From assembly GCF_000427095.1 (NCBI RefSeq), contig NC_021487.1, forward strand, positions 2,191,325 to 2,255,324: a DNA stretch of 64,000 nucleotides. The letters are read 5' to 3'. Every line of letters starts with the position of its first letter. Position 1 is the stretch's first letter. A program made the translations under genes and the position numbers. The DNA comes from Chthonomonas calidirosea T49. GTDB lineage: Bacteria; Armatimonadota; Chthonomonadetes; Chthonomonadales; Chthonomonadaceae. Below the pieces are notes generated by a model that had not been told where the DNA came from, did no database searches, and saw only the letters and a program-made list of their open reading frames with translations. Below, piece after piece: positions 25,836 through 34,441 of this stretch.

Positions 25836-27401
25836 CTATAAAGCTTCTATTGGAAAGTCGTGTGGAAAGGCCACAGCATAGCGGGAGAAGTTCTCCCGAA
25901 AGCGCTGCACGAGTGCGCGCGCCATCTCCTCATAGTTTTTCCTGGAGGGCCAATTGCGCTGAGGGAGCAGCAATCCGGCTGGAACCTTCGGCGCCTGTAA
26001 GGGAACGGACAAGCCGAAGAAAGGTTCCGTCTGATACCCCACATTCTCCAACGCGCCACTCAAAGCCGCCTCAATGAGCGCCTGAGTGCACTCCAGTGGG
26101 ATACGTCTGCCTACTCCATAAGGCCCTTCAATCCATCCGGTATTCACCAGCCAGACGGTAGCTGCATGGCGCGCCAACTTCTCTCGAAACATTGCCAGGT
26201 AACGTAGCGGGGAGAGCGGAAGAAACGGCTCTGCAAAGCAAGTGCTAAACACCGCCTGCGGCTCCCTACCTAAACCTCGTTCGGTTCCGGCCACCTTAGC
26301 AGTGTATCCATTGAGGAAGTGATAACACGCCTGCCCTAAGCTTAACCGGCTAATGGGCGGTAGAACCCCGAAGGCGTCGGCAGTGAGGAAACAGAGGTTT
26401 TTAGGGTGGTCGCCCTTACCGCTAACCACAGCTTGTGGGATGAACTCTATAGGGTAGGCGGCTCGTGTGTTCTCTGTATAGCGATCGCTGTCAAAGTCAG
26501 GGCGGCGTGTGTCTTTTTCCAGCTCCACGTTCTCTAGCACGGTGCCGAAGCGAATGGCATCCCAAATATGAGGTTCGCTGTCGCGGCTAAGGTGAATACA
26601 CTTGGCATAGCAGCCACCTTCTATATTGAAAACGCCATCGTCCGACCAGCCGTGCTCATCATCGCCAATAAGTGGCCGATCACCCAAAGCCGACAGCGTC
26701 GTTTTGCCGGTGCCGCTTAGCCCAAAGAACAGGGCTGAATCACCTTTTCCAGCATTGGCCGCACAGTGCATAGGAAACACTCCCTTTTGAGGGAGCAGAT
26801 AGTTCATGATCGTGAAGACCGCCTTCTTGATCTCTCCTGCGTAGGCTGTTCCGCCAATGAGAACGAGGCGTTGGCCGAAGTGGATTGCGATGAAAGTTTC
26901 ACTTCGTGTGCCGTCCTCTTCAGGCACCGCAAAACAATCGGGCGCGCAAAGCACGGTGAAGGGATCTTCCCGCTGCATTAGAGGAGGCTGCTCGGAGCGC
27001 AGCAGAAGCTGGCGAATGAAGAGGCTCTGCCAGGCGTGAGTTGTCACCACGAAAAGCGGCAGAGTATAATGCGCATCCGCGCCCGCCCAGAGGTTTTGGG
27101 AATAGACCGTTTGCGAGCGCAGATGCGCTATCATGCGATTCAGCAACCGATGGAAGCTCTCTTCGGAGAGGGGATGATTAACCGCTCCCCACTCGATCTC
27201 CGATGCAACAGAAGGCTCATAAACGATGTACTTATCTTGTGGAGAGCGGCCGGTGAAACGGCCGGTGTGGACGACCAAAGCACCATTATCGGCAAGGAAA
27301 CCCTCCTGATGCCGAATGGCCTCTTCTACCAGCGCAGCGGCCGGCAAGTTATGAACGGTATGCAGGCCAGATAGAACTTCTAGGCCCTGAGTCGTTGGCA
27401 T
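25836..27401 (-). CDS. pckA: phosphoenolpyruvate carboxykinase (ATP)
   Basis: 521 residues, the length of ATP-type PEPCK. Converts oxaloacetate plus ATP to phosphoenolpyruvate for gluconeogenesis. Signatures are FTGRSPQDKYIVYEP near 47-61, FFGLSGTGKTTLSAL (P-loop) near 225, PLIGDDEHGWSDDGVFNIEGG (kinase-2 and metal site; the first 20 residues suffice), TENTRAAYPIEFIP, and TAKVAGTERG near the C-terminal part. GGAGG lies about ten bases upstream of ATG 27401. The 191 bases between this gene and the recA stop carry no gene; a GCACG/CGTGC hairpin lies just before the ribosome site. Confidence 0.97.
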   Translation of the reverse strand: MPTTQGLEVLSGLHTVHNLPAAALVEEAIRHQEGFLADNGALVVHTGRFTGRSPQDKYIVYEPSVASEIEWGAVNHPLSEESFHRLLNRMIAHLRSQTVYSQNLWAGADAHYTLPLFVVTTHAWQSLFIRQLLLRSEQPPLMQREDPFTVLCAPDCFAVPEEDGTRSETFIAIHFGQRLVLIGGTAYAGEIKKAVFTIMNYLLPQKGVFPMHCAANAGKGDSALFFGLSGTGKTTLSALGDRPLIGDDEHGWSDDGVFNIEGGCYAKCIHLSRDSEPHIWDAIRFGTVLENVELEKDTRRPDFDSDRYTENTRAAYPIEFIPQAVVSGKGDHPKNLCFLTADAFGVLPPISRLSLGQACYHFLNGYTAKVAGTERGLGREPQAVFSTCFAEPFLPLSPLRYLAMFREKLARHAATVWLVNTGWIEGPYGVGRRIPLECTQALIEAALSGALENVGYQTEPFFGLSVPLQAPKVPAGLLLPQRNWPSRKNYEEMARALVQRFRENFSRYAVAFPHDFPIEAL

Positions 27402-27592
27402 TTGAAGACGTCCTCCATTGCACGTCTGCGTGCCCTTATGGCATAAAAGGGTGAGCGCCGTTGCTCTTTAGATTATCGTTTGTACAACCTCTCTTTTATA
27501 CGTTTAAAATGCCATAAAAGCCCCCTCGTGCGCGAACTTCTTCGCCCCTTTTTCACAGCAGCCCGTATGCAGCATAGAGAGAATAGAGGCGA

Positions 27593-28651
27593 CTATTCCG
27601 CTTCGACCTCTTCTAGATCTGCAGCCCCGATCACAGGGACGGCGGAGGCGGTGGCACGAATCTTATTTTCAATCTCATCCAGTATCTCTTCGTGCTCTTC
27701 AAGGAACGTGCGTGCGTTCTCGCGCCCCTGCCCCAAGCGAACATCGCCATAGGAGAAGTAGGAGCCGCTTTTTTGCACCAACCCCAGTTCCACTCCCATA
27801 TCGAGCACACCGCCGGCGCGGCTAATGCCACGTCCGAAGAGAATATCGAACTCGGCCTGTCGGAACGGCGGTGCTACCTTGTTTTTGACGACCTTCACCT
27901 TAACGCGCGCCCCAACCGGGTCAGCCCCATTTTTTACCGTCTCGGTGCGCCGCACTTCAAGCCGCACGGAGGCGTAGTATTTGAGGGCTAGTCCGCCGCT
28001 CGTCGTTTCGGGGTTACCAAACATAACCCCTATCTTCTGGCGTATTTGGTTGATAAAAATGGCCGCCGTGTTGGTGCGACTGATGGTGCCCGCTACCTTA
28101 CGCAACGCCTGGGACATAAGGCGTGCATGCACGCCCACATGCGATTCGCCCATATCTCCCTCCAACTCCGCTTTGGGCACAAGGGCTGCCACCGAGTCGA
28201 GCACACAGACATCTATGGCACTGGAGCGAATGAGCGCGTCCATAATATCGAGCGCTTCCTCTCCTGTTGTCGGCTGGGAGATAAAGAGGTTATCCACATC
28301 CACGCCGATTTTACGGGCATACTCAGGGTCAATGGCATGTTCTACATCAATGTAGGCGCAGATGCCCCCTTTCTTCTGTGCCTGGGCAATACATTGGAGA
28401 GCGATCGTCGTTTTTCCAGACGATTCGGTTCCATAGATTTCGGTGATGCGGCCTCTCGGAATGCCGCCCACTCCCAACGCGAGATCGAGGGCGATAGAGC
28501 CGGTGGGGATCGCGTCCACGTTCAGGCGTGACGCCTGTCCTAAACGTACAACACTCCCTTTTCCGAACTGCTTTTCGATACCTGCCAGCGCCGACTCTAG
28601 CGCTTTGAGCTTTCGTGGGTCTACCTTTTCAAAGGCCTCTTCAGTTGACAC
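27593..28651 (-). CDS. recA: recombinase RecA
   Basis: Strand-exchange protein of homologous recombination and the SOS response. The start is a GTG at 28651 ([20 protein letters not shown]), six bases after GAGGAG; the longer open frame upstream lies inside the ThpR gene. This gives 352 residues, normal for RecA. Motifs: [26 protein letters not shown] (Walker A), [35 protein letters not shown] (Walker B and loop 1) and [14 protein letters not shown] (loop 2 region). It lies ten bases downstream of thpR as the last gene of a four-gene run. No LexA-type box is apparent directly in front of it. Confidence 0.98.
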   Translation of the reverse strand: MSTEEAFEKVDPRKLKALESALAGIEKQFGKGSVVRLGQASRLNVDAIPTGSIALDLALGVGGIPRGRITEIYGTESSGKTTIALQCIAQAQKKGGICAYIDVEHAIDPEYARKIGVDVDNLFISQPTTGEEALDIMDALIRSSAIDVCVLDSVAALVPKAELEGDMGESHVGVHARLMSQALRKVAGTISRTNTAAIFINQIRQKIGVMFGNPETTSGGLALKYYASVRLEVRRTETVKNGADPVGARVKVKVVKNKVAPPFRQAEFDILFGRGISRAGGVLDMGVELGLVQKSGSYFSYGDVRLGQGRENARTFLEEHEEILDEIENKIRATASAVPVIGAADLEEVEAE

Positions 28652-28661
28652 GGTCTTCTCC

Positions 28662-29255
28662 TCATAGTTTCTCTGCGGAGTGCTGCAGAAGGCACTCGGC
28701 AAGAGGGGTGTAGATGGGTCCGTCAGGACGTAGTTCACTACGCACAAGTGTACATGATTCTACCATAAAAGAGGGAATCTGATCGAGCCGCTGCCACGAA
28801 CGTTGCAGGAGAGGCAACACGGCCTCGGCCGCACGCGGGTTTTTCATACGTGCCAGGGTAAGGTGGGCACGGAAGGGGCGATTTTCTGGTGCAATGCCGA
28901 GATCGAGTCCACGGAAGGCCTTGTCGAGTGCCCGTGCCAATGTGGCCATTTCAACCAACCCGATCCGAAGGCCTAATACCAACGTATGTGGGGTTCGGGA
29001 GTTAGGTAACAGCTCTAAACTGCCCAATGCGGCGGAAAATGTGGGCTGTTCCGTGCAAACACGGGTCGCGGCTTCGACCAACCTCGGCACCACCGGCTCG
29101 GCGATCTCCCCTAAAAAACGGACAGTAAAATGAAACTGCTCGTGTCGCGTCCAACGCACCCCGGGGTCAGCCACGGCGTTCTGCAACTCTTTTTGGAAGG
29201 CCCCAATAGCATTACGAATAGGGGCAGGGGGAAAGCAGGCAAAAAAGAGGCGCAT
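28662..29255 (-). CDS. thpR: RNA 2',3'-cyclic phosphodiesterase (ThpR/LigT, 2H family)
   Basis: 197 residues. The two HxTx catalytic motifs of the 2H phosphoesterase superfamily are present: [11 protein letters not shown] near residue 42 and [12 protein letters not shown] near 128. The family hydrolyses 2',3'-cyclic phosphate ends of RNA. It sits 10 bases before recA and 8 bases after the hypothetical gene upstream. The RNA-end chemistry pairs thematically with the Clp1-like kinase at 22.3-23.3 kb, but they are in separate operons. Confidence 0.9.
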   Translation of the reverse strand: MRLFFACFPPAPIRNAIGAFQKELQNAVADPGVRWTRHEQFHFTVRFLGEIAEPVVPRLVEAATRVCTEQPTFSAALGSLELLPNSRTPHTLVLGLRIGLVEMATLARALDKAFRGLDLGIAPENRPFRAHLTLARMKNPRAAEAVLPLLQRSWQRLDQIPSFMVESCTLVRSELRPDGPIYTPLAECLLQHSAEKL

Positions 29256-29263
29256 AGGTTTCT

Positions 29264-29770
29264 TTAAGGGGTTAACTTTTCTTTAGCACGGCTCTTATAA
29301 AACAAGAGCATCTCCTGAAAGGAGAAGTGATCGGGGTCTTTCGGCTCACAAAAGAAAGGCTGAGCGCTATCTATGGCCTGTAGAGGCTCTGCAATAGGTT
29401 CCACTCGATAACAAAAGTGCCCTTCACGCGCCTCCAGTTCCGCAAGGGCGGAGTAGAGCAGACCAAGCAAACATCGGTAGATGAGGATCGCATGTTGATT
29501 CGATTGATCGTTTCTGTCCATCTGGTAATCGTAGTACACCCGCAGCAGCAGATGCGCAAGCGGCGCATAGTTTTTCCACACCTCGATACGTTCTAGAGGG
29601 TGGATATCGAGCAGCTTATAGAGATAGTCTTCCGGCAGAAGCTGCATGATCAGCGGCCACTGCTGTTCCGGCTGCAGACCCTCAGCCTCTATGAGGGCTT
29701 CCGACAGAGGCTGTATGTACTCCTCGTAATATTTTTGCTCTGTTGAAGTTGGCGGACGTTGGGGTGGCAT
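29264..29770 (-). CDS. hypothetical protein, 168 aa
   Basis: Unrecognised. Mostly helical, acidic and Leu/Tyr-rich (YYEEYIQPLSEALIEAEGL; LLLRVYYDYQMDRNDQSN; IYRCLLGLLYSALAELEAR). No signal peptide or membrane helix. Spacing of three bases from the DUF6807 stop and eight bases to thpR shows it belongs to the recA operon. Confidence 0.7.
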   Translation of the reverse strand: MPPQRPPTSTEQKYYEEYIQPLSEALIEAEGLQPEQQWPLIMQLLPEDYLYKLLDIHPLERIEVWKNYAPLAHLLLRVYYDYQMDRNDQSNQHAILIYRCLLGLLYSALAELEAREGHFCYRVEPIAEPLQAIDSAQPFFCEPKDPDHFSFQEMLLFYKSRAKEKLTP

Positions 29771-29773
29771 GTT

Positions 29774-30661
29774 CTACTCACTCCTGCCGACAGGCGATTC
29801 CATGGGCTGGTCGCTGCTCTCTACCTGCCGCAACGACTGCAAGAACTCTTCAAAGACGGCAGCGACGCGCCCAGCCTCCACATCTCCCGAATGGGCATAC
29901 ACACGATAGCGCAGGCGCAAGGGGCGGCGAGGCGCAATGACAATGGGCTCCTCCTGAAAAAGTCCAAAGTTCGGCGAAACCGGGCCGTAGTCGCGTGTAA
30001 ACCAGGGGGTAGGGTAGGCAGGGTTGTCGGGATGATCGAACAGCGCAATGCCACACTGTAGGCGTCCGATTCTGCCGGAAGCATCGATCCAAGGAGAGCG
30101 TTGGCCATAGGTTCCTTTTTCGTTGCGCTGGCCAGAGGCGTTTACAAGGGTTCCCCCTGACTTCACCGTAAGCCCATCCGCCAGGCGCACATAGGGAATG
30201 CCGGCCTCATTGGTCGGCTCCAGGCTAACCGGTGCGTTGTTGGGCGCTCGCAGCACGATCTCAAAATCGAATAGGCGCGCGTCGGGCGGGGTATCATGAA
30301 AGGCAAACGTACGAGTATCTGTCAGCACAACATCCCCCGTGGGACTTATCCAGTCGCATTTTTCGGTGAAGCTGCCCAGCTCACCTCCGCTAACAACCTT
30401 TTCGAAGTTACGATGGACGATGCGCCCGCTATTATGGCGCTCCTGCCAAAAGTCGTGTCCGTTTACTCGACTGTGCCCTACCCAGAACCCGTGATGATGG
30501 CGATGATCCACAGGAGCGTCGGCTACTAAGGAGAGACCGTTGGCAGCTCGCACGGGGTAAAGGTAGGGCTTCCACAAATTACTTCCGAAGTTGTAACGTG
30601 CAAACTCCTGCTCACCAATGCGGATAACGAGCTGCGTTCCCTCCTCGATAATCTCTACCAT
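29774..30661 (-). CDS. DUF6807 (PmoA-like) family protein
   Basis: 295 residues. The family is beta-sandwich rich and often found with sugar-metabolism genes; the name PmoA in databases does not imply methane oxidation. Characteristic pieces are the His-rich HRHHHGFWVGHSRVNGHDFW near residues 53-72, TRTFAFHDTPPDARLFDFE and GIALFDHPDNPAYPTPWFTR near 230. No signal peptide is seen. It is the first gene of the run leading to recA. Biochemical role unknown. Confidence 0.75.
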   Translation of the reverse strand: MVEIIEEGTQLVIRIGEQEFARYNFGSNLWKPYLYPVRAANGLSLVADAPVDHRHHHGFWVGHSRVNGHDFWQERHNSGRIVHRNFEKVVSGGELGSFTEKCDWISPTGDVVLTDTRTFAFHDTPPDARLFDFEIVLRAPNNAPVSLEPTNEAGIPYVRLADGLTVKSGGTLVNASGQRNEKGTYGQRSPWIDASGRIGRLQCGIALFDHPDNPAYPTPWFTRDYGPVSPNFGLFQEEPIVIAPRRPLRLRYRVYAHSGDVEAGRVAAVFEEFLQSLRQVESSDQPMESPVGRSE

Positions 30662-30709
30662 AACCTATTTCACTCCAAAGTCTGCCTACTGCAGTTTATT
30701 GTACCACAC

Positions 30710-31342
30710 ATGCCCAGAGCGGGCAGGGTGTGTGCAGCGATACTAAGCGAGGGGCTCGTGCTTCAACGAATTCGCCGACAGCTCTCTTTCGACCGCCTGC
30801 TAGCCCGATTGTTTGCTGTGCAGACAGAAGCCCCATGGGTCCTCAAGGGCGGCTATGCTCTGGAACTACGCTTTCGTTCAGCGCGTTCCACCAAAGACAA
30901 TGATCTTACCCTCAGATCAGGTTTGCTTCCGACAGATGCATCAGGGACTCAGCGCGACAGATTAAGGAGGCGTCTGCAGCAATCCGCTTCAATTGACCTG
31001 GCGGACTTCTTCGAGTTTTTCGTTCAACCCGCAACTCTCGACCTCGAAGGCGCGCCAGTGGGTGGTCTTCGCTATCCCGTAGAAGCCGTAATGGATGGGC
31101 GCATCTTCGCCAAATTCCATGTCGATATCGGAATCGGAGACGAAGTTGCCGATTCACAGGAAGTAATCGAGGGCGGAGATTGGCTTGCGTTTTCAGGAAT
31201 ACCGCGGCCGCAATTCCTCTCGATTCCGTGCGAACAACAGTGGGCGGAAAAGTTTCACGCCTATACACGCCCCCGATTGGACAGGATGAACAGCCGGGCA
31301 AAAGATCTCATAGATCTTGCTGCGACCCAACCAGCACAGTAA
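30710..31342 (+). pseudogene. fragment of an AbiEii/AbiGii-type nucleotidyltransferase toxin
   Basis: The frame carries the family core: LSFDRLLARLFAVQ, WVLKGGYALELRFR and RSTKDNDLTLR, which correspond to the GG and DxD nucleotidyltransferase motifs, and RMNSRAKDLIDL near the end. The N-terminal ~25 residues and the C-terminal 50 or more residues expected of this family are missing. The first ATG has no ribosome site, and the frame stops soon after KDLIDL (ATQPAQ). No antitoxin partner is present. It reads as a truncated remnant of a toxin-antitoxin or abortive-infection module at the edge of a decayed region. Confidence 0.6.
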
Positions 31343-31358
31343 GTCCGTTCGCGACCGG

Positions 31359-31900
31359 TTACTTTGCGACTTGAAATCCGACTCCCTGATTAGCACCCGT
31401 TGCCAGTGCGACTGAACCCAAGAAGCGCGCGCTTCGAAGAGGAGTAGACGCTGTATTGAGAACGGTCATGAACGCCGTCCCTGAATTGATGTTCACGATG
31501 CTTTCTCCGCCTTGCGCGCGCCTCGGCGGGATCACAGCCTGCATGGCTACGATCGGCACCAGCACATTCAGGTGGGAGATTTCGTCAAACAGGGCGGGAT
31601 CTATCTCCTCGATCGAAGCTGTATAGCCGCGCCCGCATTGTTGATAAGACCGTCGATGCGGCCATAGGGCTTGTGCACAGCCCGAACAACTTCTCGTACG
31701 CGATCAAATTGCGTCATGTCGACGGTCACAGGCAAACTGCCCGGAAGCTTCCGCACCAATTCGTCCGGCGCACCTGTGCTTCGAGCGAGCAGCATGACTC
31801 TCGCACCCCGGTCGGAGAGAGCGGCCGCCGTGGACAAACCAAGTCACGATGCAGCGCCGTGACAATGAAAAAGCCACCCTTGATTTGCCTTGATTGATGT
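31359..31900 (-). pseudogene. broken short-chain dehydrogenase/reductase remnant
   Basis: Pieces of one SDR lie in different minus-strand frames. GGFFIVT occurs around 31870 with the Gly-rich loop scrambled by a shift. STAAALSDRGARVMLLARS and GRIDGLINNAGAA (the NNAG motif) lie in 31601-31837, and SIVNINSGTAFMTV in 31359-31565. The YxxxK catalytic region is replaced by unrelated sequence. Several indels are required, so this is a genuine relic and not a single read error. Confidence 0.65.
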
Positions 31901-31953
31901 TCCGGGTTCAAAACCTAGGTGCGTCGTGCAGCAGAAGCGCCGGCCATATCGGT

Positions 31954-32832
31954 TTAGTAATAGCGCATATGATGAAGATCGGTGATCAATCCGGGCCCAG
32001 TCGGCTGCCAGCCCAATCTCTCGCGGGTCTTGGCGCTTGAGGCCTGAAGGTCGAGAGTTGCGAACTGGGCGAGCCAACCAAAGTGAGACTCTGCTTCATC
32101 CGGCGATACCGATTGCACCGGAATTTGCAATCCTCGTCCAATGGCCTCGGCAATGTCACGCAGCGTCACGCCTTCTTCGGCGACCGCGTGATATTTCGCA
32201 CCGGCTTCGTTCTTGTCCAGCACCAGCCTGTAGAGGCGGGCGACATCTGCGACAGCCGCTGCAGCCCACCGATTACCTCCGTCGCCGACATAGGCCGATA
32301 CGCCCTTCTCGCGTGCCAGTGCGATCAAATACGTCACGAGCCCCTGCTTGGCCGTGTCGTGAACCTGAGGGAGGCGCACCACCGCAGCATTCACACCCTT
32401 CAACGAGAAAGCCGTTTGTTCCGAAATGCGGGGAAACGGAAAATCCATTGGCACGTCCATGTCCTCAGTCGCAAGCTCACCCGGCTTTGCCAGTCCTGCG
32501 AGCCCAGAGGTGACGATCAACGGTCTGTTCGAGCCCGCGAGTACAGACCCGATGGCCTCGATCGCACGTCGGTCAATCTCGCAATTTTCCTGAAATTTTG
32601 AGAAATCGTGAATGAAGGCTAGGTGAATGACACCGTCAGACTGTTCCGCTCCTTTGCGAAGGCTTTCAAGGTCGGTCAGTTCGCCGCGATGCACCTCCGC
32701 CCCCACGGCCTTAAGCGCTGTTGCACCAGCTTCGGACCGCGCGAGCCCTAGCACCTGATGTCCCGCTTCAATCAGCTCCGGCACAACCGCAGAACCGATA
32801 AACCCGGTCGCTCCGGTGACAAAAATGCGCAT
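31954..32832 (-). CDS. NAD(P)-dependent epimerase/reductase, atypical/extended SDR
   Basis: 292 residues from ATG 32832 (MRIFVTGATGFIGS). The Rossmann motif GATGFIGSAVVPELIEAGHQ is at the N-terminus; AFIHDFSKF and AAAVADVARLYRLVLDKNEA follow the pattern of the NAD-dependent epimerase family. AAGGAG lies about 14 bases upstream. An in-frame ATG at 32916 is too far upstream and runs through the shared promoter region. It is divergently transcribed from a TetR regulator, a common arrangement in which the regulator represses both. The style is proteobacterial, suggesting transfer. The substrate is unknown. Confidence 0.8.
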   Translation of the reverse strand: MRIFVTGATGFIGSAVVPELIEAGHQVLGLARSEAGATALKAVGAEVHRGELTDLESLRKGAEQSDGVIHLAFIHDFSKFQENCEIDRRAIEAIGSVLAGSNRPLIVTSGLAGLAKPGELATEDMDVPMDFPFPRISEQTAFSLKGVNAAVVRLPQVHDTAKQGLVTYLIALAREKGVSAYVGDGGNRWAAAAVADVARLYRLVLDKNEAGAKYHAVAEEGVTLRDIAEAIGRGLQIPVQSVSPDEAESHFGWLAQFATLDLQASSAKTRERLGWQPTGPGLITDLHHMRYY

Positions 32833-32869
32833 ATTTATATTTATGTCTCCTTGACTTGTCGTTCCCAAA

Positions 32870-32936
32870 ATTGTTACAAACGGAGGAGCCCTCCGCATAG
32901 CGCCATAGTACCTCAAGGGCGCCTCCGGTTACAATA
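32870..32936. promoter_or_regulatory. imperfect inverted repeat between the SDR and TetR genes, candidate operator
   Basis: ATTGTTACAAACGGAGG (32870-32886) is mirrored by CCTCCGGTTACAATA (32922-32936), with small gaps in the match. The left arm contains TTGTTACAA, itself nearly palindromic. The position between divergent start codons fits TetR autoregulation. Confidence 0.4.
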
Positions 32937-32950
32937 ACTTTTTGAAAAAT

Positions 32951-33529
32951 ATGACAAGGTCCGAAAGTACAGACCGCAAGCGACGTGCCGACGCGCTGCG
33001 CAATCGCGAGCGTATTCTTGACTTGGTGAAGCGCGAGTTCACCCGAGCAGGTGCAAACGCCAGTCTGGAAGAGATCGCGAAGAAAGCAGGGGTTGGGCCC
33101 GGAACCTTGTACCGTCACTTTCAGACGCGCGAGGATCTGCTCATAGCGGTCTATCGGTCCGAAATGGAAACGTTGGCGGTAGCGGAGCGGAACCTTGCGA
33201 CAACCAAATCTCCTCCTGAAGCATTGCGGGCTTGGTTACTGCTATGGATTGACGCTTTGGAGACGAAGCATATCATCGCCCCGGTGCTAAATACTCTCGC
33301 TGGTGATCCAAAGAAGGTGTTCGAGACCTCTTACGCTCAGGTTTATGAAGCGCTTCGAGCGCTAGTGAAACGCGCCGTCGAAAGCGGCGACATCCGTGAG
33401 GACCTCGACCCCATCGATTTCCTTCGGGCTATTGTCGGCATCGCCAATGTCTCAGCGGGCCCTGACTGGCCGAAAAGCGCGCGTCGACTGGTCGACATCC
33501 TGATTGCCGGGGCACGGCCACTGAAATGA
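32951..33529 (+). CDS. TetR/AcrR-family transcriptional regulator
   Basis: About 192 residues from ATG 32951 (an in-frame TTG at 32942 is possible). The N-terminal helix-turn-helix is typical: NRERILDLVKREFTRAG, then LEEIAKKAGVGPGTLYRHFQ near residues 37-56. The C-terminal ligand domain resembles the TetR_C_33/SbtR-like group (ALRAWLLLWIDALETK; LRAIVGIANV). It probably controls the divergent SDR gene and itself through the inverted repeat between them. Confidence 0.9.
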   Translation: MTRSESTDRKRRADALRNRERILDLVKREFTRAGANASLEEIAKKAGVGPGTLYRHFQTREDLLIAVYRSEMETLAVAERNLATTKSPPEALRAWLLLWIDALETKHIIAPVLNTLAGDPKKVFETSYAQVYEALRALVKRAVESGDIREDLDPIDFLRAIVGIANVSAGPDWPKSARRLVDILIAGARPLK

Positions 33530-33576
33530 AATAGGTCCGGGCTGGGACAAGGGCCCGCTGTATTACCTTTGGCGCA

Positions 33577-33710
33577 TGGCAGAACGGCCAAGCCCTGTCT
33601 TTCAGACACTTGAAAAATTGGTGCCACTAATCGGCCAGATTGCTATCTACGACTCGCAGATGGAAGCCTCTCAGCCAGGCGCTCGAGGCCCGACTCCAGG
33701 AAAGGGCACG
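33577..33710 (+). pseudogene. possible relic of an IS110-like transposase
   Basis: A short plus-strand frame reads FQTLEKLVPLIGQIAIYDSQ followed by MEA, reminiscent of the helical linker of IS110 transposases. Nothing else of the protein is present. The identification is weak; the rest of 33530-33827 holds no gene. Confidence 0.2.
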
Positions 33711-33730
33711 ACTAAGGGGTCAACAGAATG

Positions 33731-33758
33731 TCTGACGTTTCAATTGAAACGCCAGACA
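33731..33758. repeat. 28-bp near-perfect palindrome
   Basis: The 28 bases starting GTCTGACGTTTCAA and ending TTGAAACGCCAGAC are self-complementary except for one pair (A at 33736 opposite C at 33753). There is no loop and no T tract, so a protein-binding site or element end is more likely than a terminator. It lies between the TetR gene and convergent PfpI. Confidence 0.6.
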
Positions 33759-33827
33759 TGGCATAAAAGCACTCGTCTTCTTAAAACAGGCCGAGGCTTT
33801 TACGTCGGCGGATCGTTCGCAATGCCT

Positions 33828-34409
33828 CTAGGGTTGAATCTGTGTGCCGAGCAGTTTAAGGAAAGCCGCGATGAATTCGGGGTGTCCTGGCCATGCAGGA
33901 GAAGAGACAAGGTTGCCGTCTACAAGCGCTTTATCGGCCGGGATGTCTTGATAGTCGCCTCCAGAGTTACGCACCTCCGGCCCTACAGCAGGGTAGGCCG
34001 TGCAACGTCGCCCCTTTAACACCCCCGCTGCAGCCAGAATCTGTAGCCCATGACAGATAGCCGCAATGGGTTTGTTCGTCTCGGCAAAATGGCGCACGAT
34101 GCTGAGTACCCGAGGATTGAGCCGCAAATATTCCGGTGCACGCCCACCGGGAACGAGCAGCGCGTCGTAGTCGGCGGGGTTTACCTCGTCGAATGTGGCG
34201 TTCAGCGTGAAATTGTGCCCCCGCTTTTCACTGTAGGTTTGATCGCCTTCAAAATCGTGCACGGCGGTGCGTACGGTCTCTCCCGCGCGTTTACCTGGGC
34301 AAACGGCATGAACCTGATGGCCTACCGCCAGCAGCGCCTGAAACGGCACCATTGCCTCATAGTCTTCCACATAGTCGCCTACCAGCATAAGAATCTTTTT
34401 CGATGCCAT
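33828..34409 (-). CDS. DJ-1/PfpI-family protein (intracellular protease/amidase or glyoxalase-like)
   Basis: 193 residues. The nucleophile elbow [19 protein letters not shown] near residue 113 carries the conserved Cys-His. [20 protein letters not shown] and [15 protein letters not shown] are family signatures. Members act as proteases, deglycases or glyoxalases; sequence does not decide. AAAGGAG sits seven bases before ATG 34409. It lies 32 bases downstream of ispG on the same strand. Confidence 0.9.
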   Translation of the reverse strand: MASKKILMLVGDYVEDYEAMVPFQALLAVGHQVHAVCPGKRAGETVRTAVHDFEGDQTYSEKRGHNFTLNATFDEVNPADYDALLVPGGRAPEYLRLNPRVLSIVRHFAETNKPIAAICHGLQILAAAGVLKGRRCTAYPAVGPEVRNSGGDYQDIPADKALVDGNLVSSPAWPGHPEFIAAFLKLLGTQIQP

Positions 34410-34441
34410 GGCAAAACTCCTTTCTCACAGCAAAAGCCTCC

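Noticed and set aside
28652-28747. Longer recA start at 28747
   Set aside because: It overlaps thpR; GTG 28651 with GAGGAG gives the normal RecA N-terminus.
33576-34019. Plus-strand 147-codon frame
   Set aside because: It runs through the palindrome into the antisense of PfpI and lacks a ribosome site; only its first ~45 codons hint at a transposase relic.
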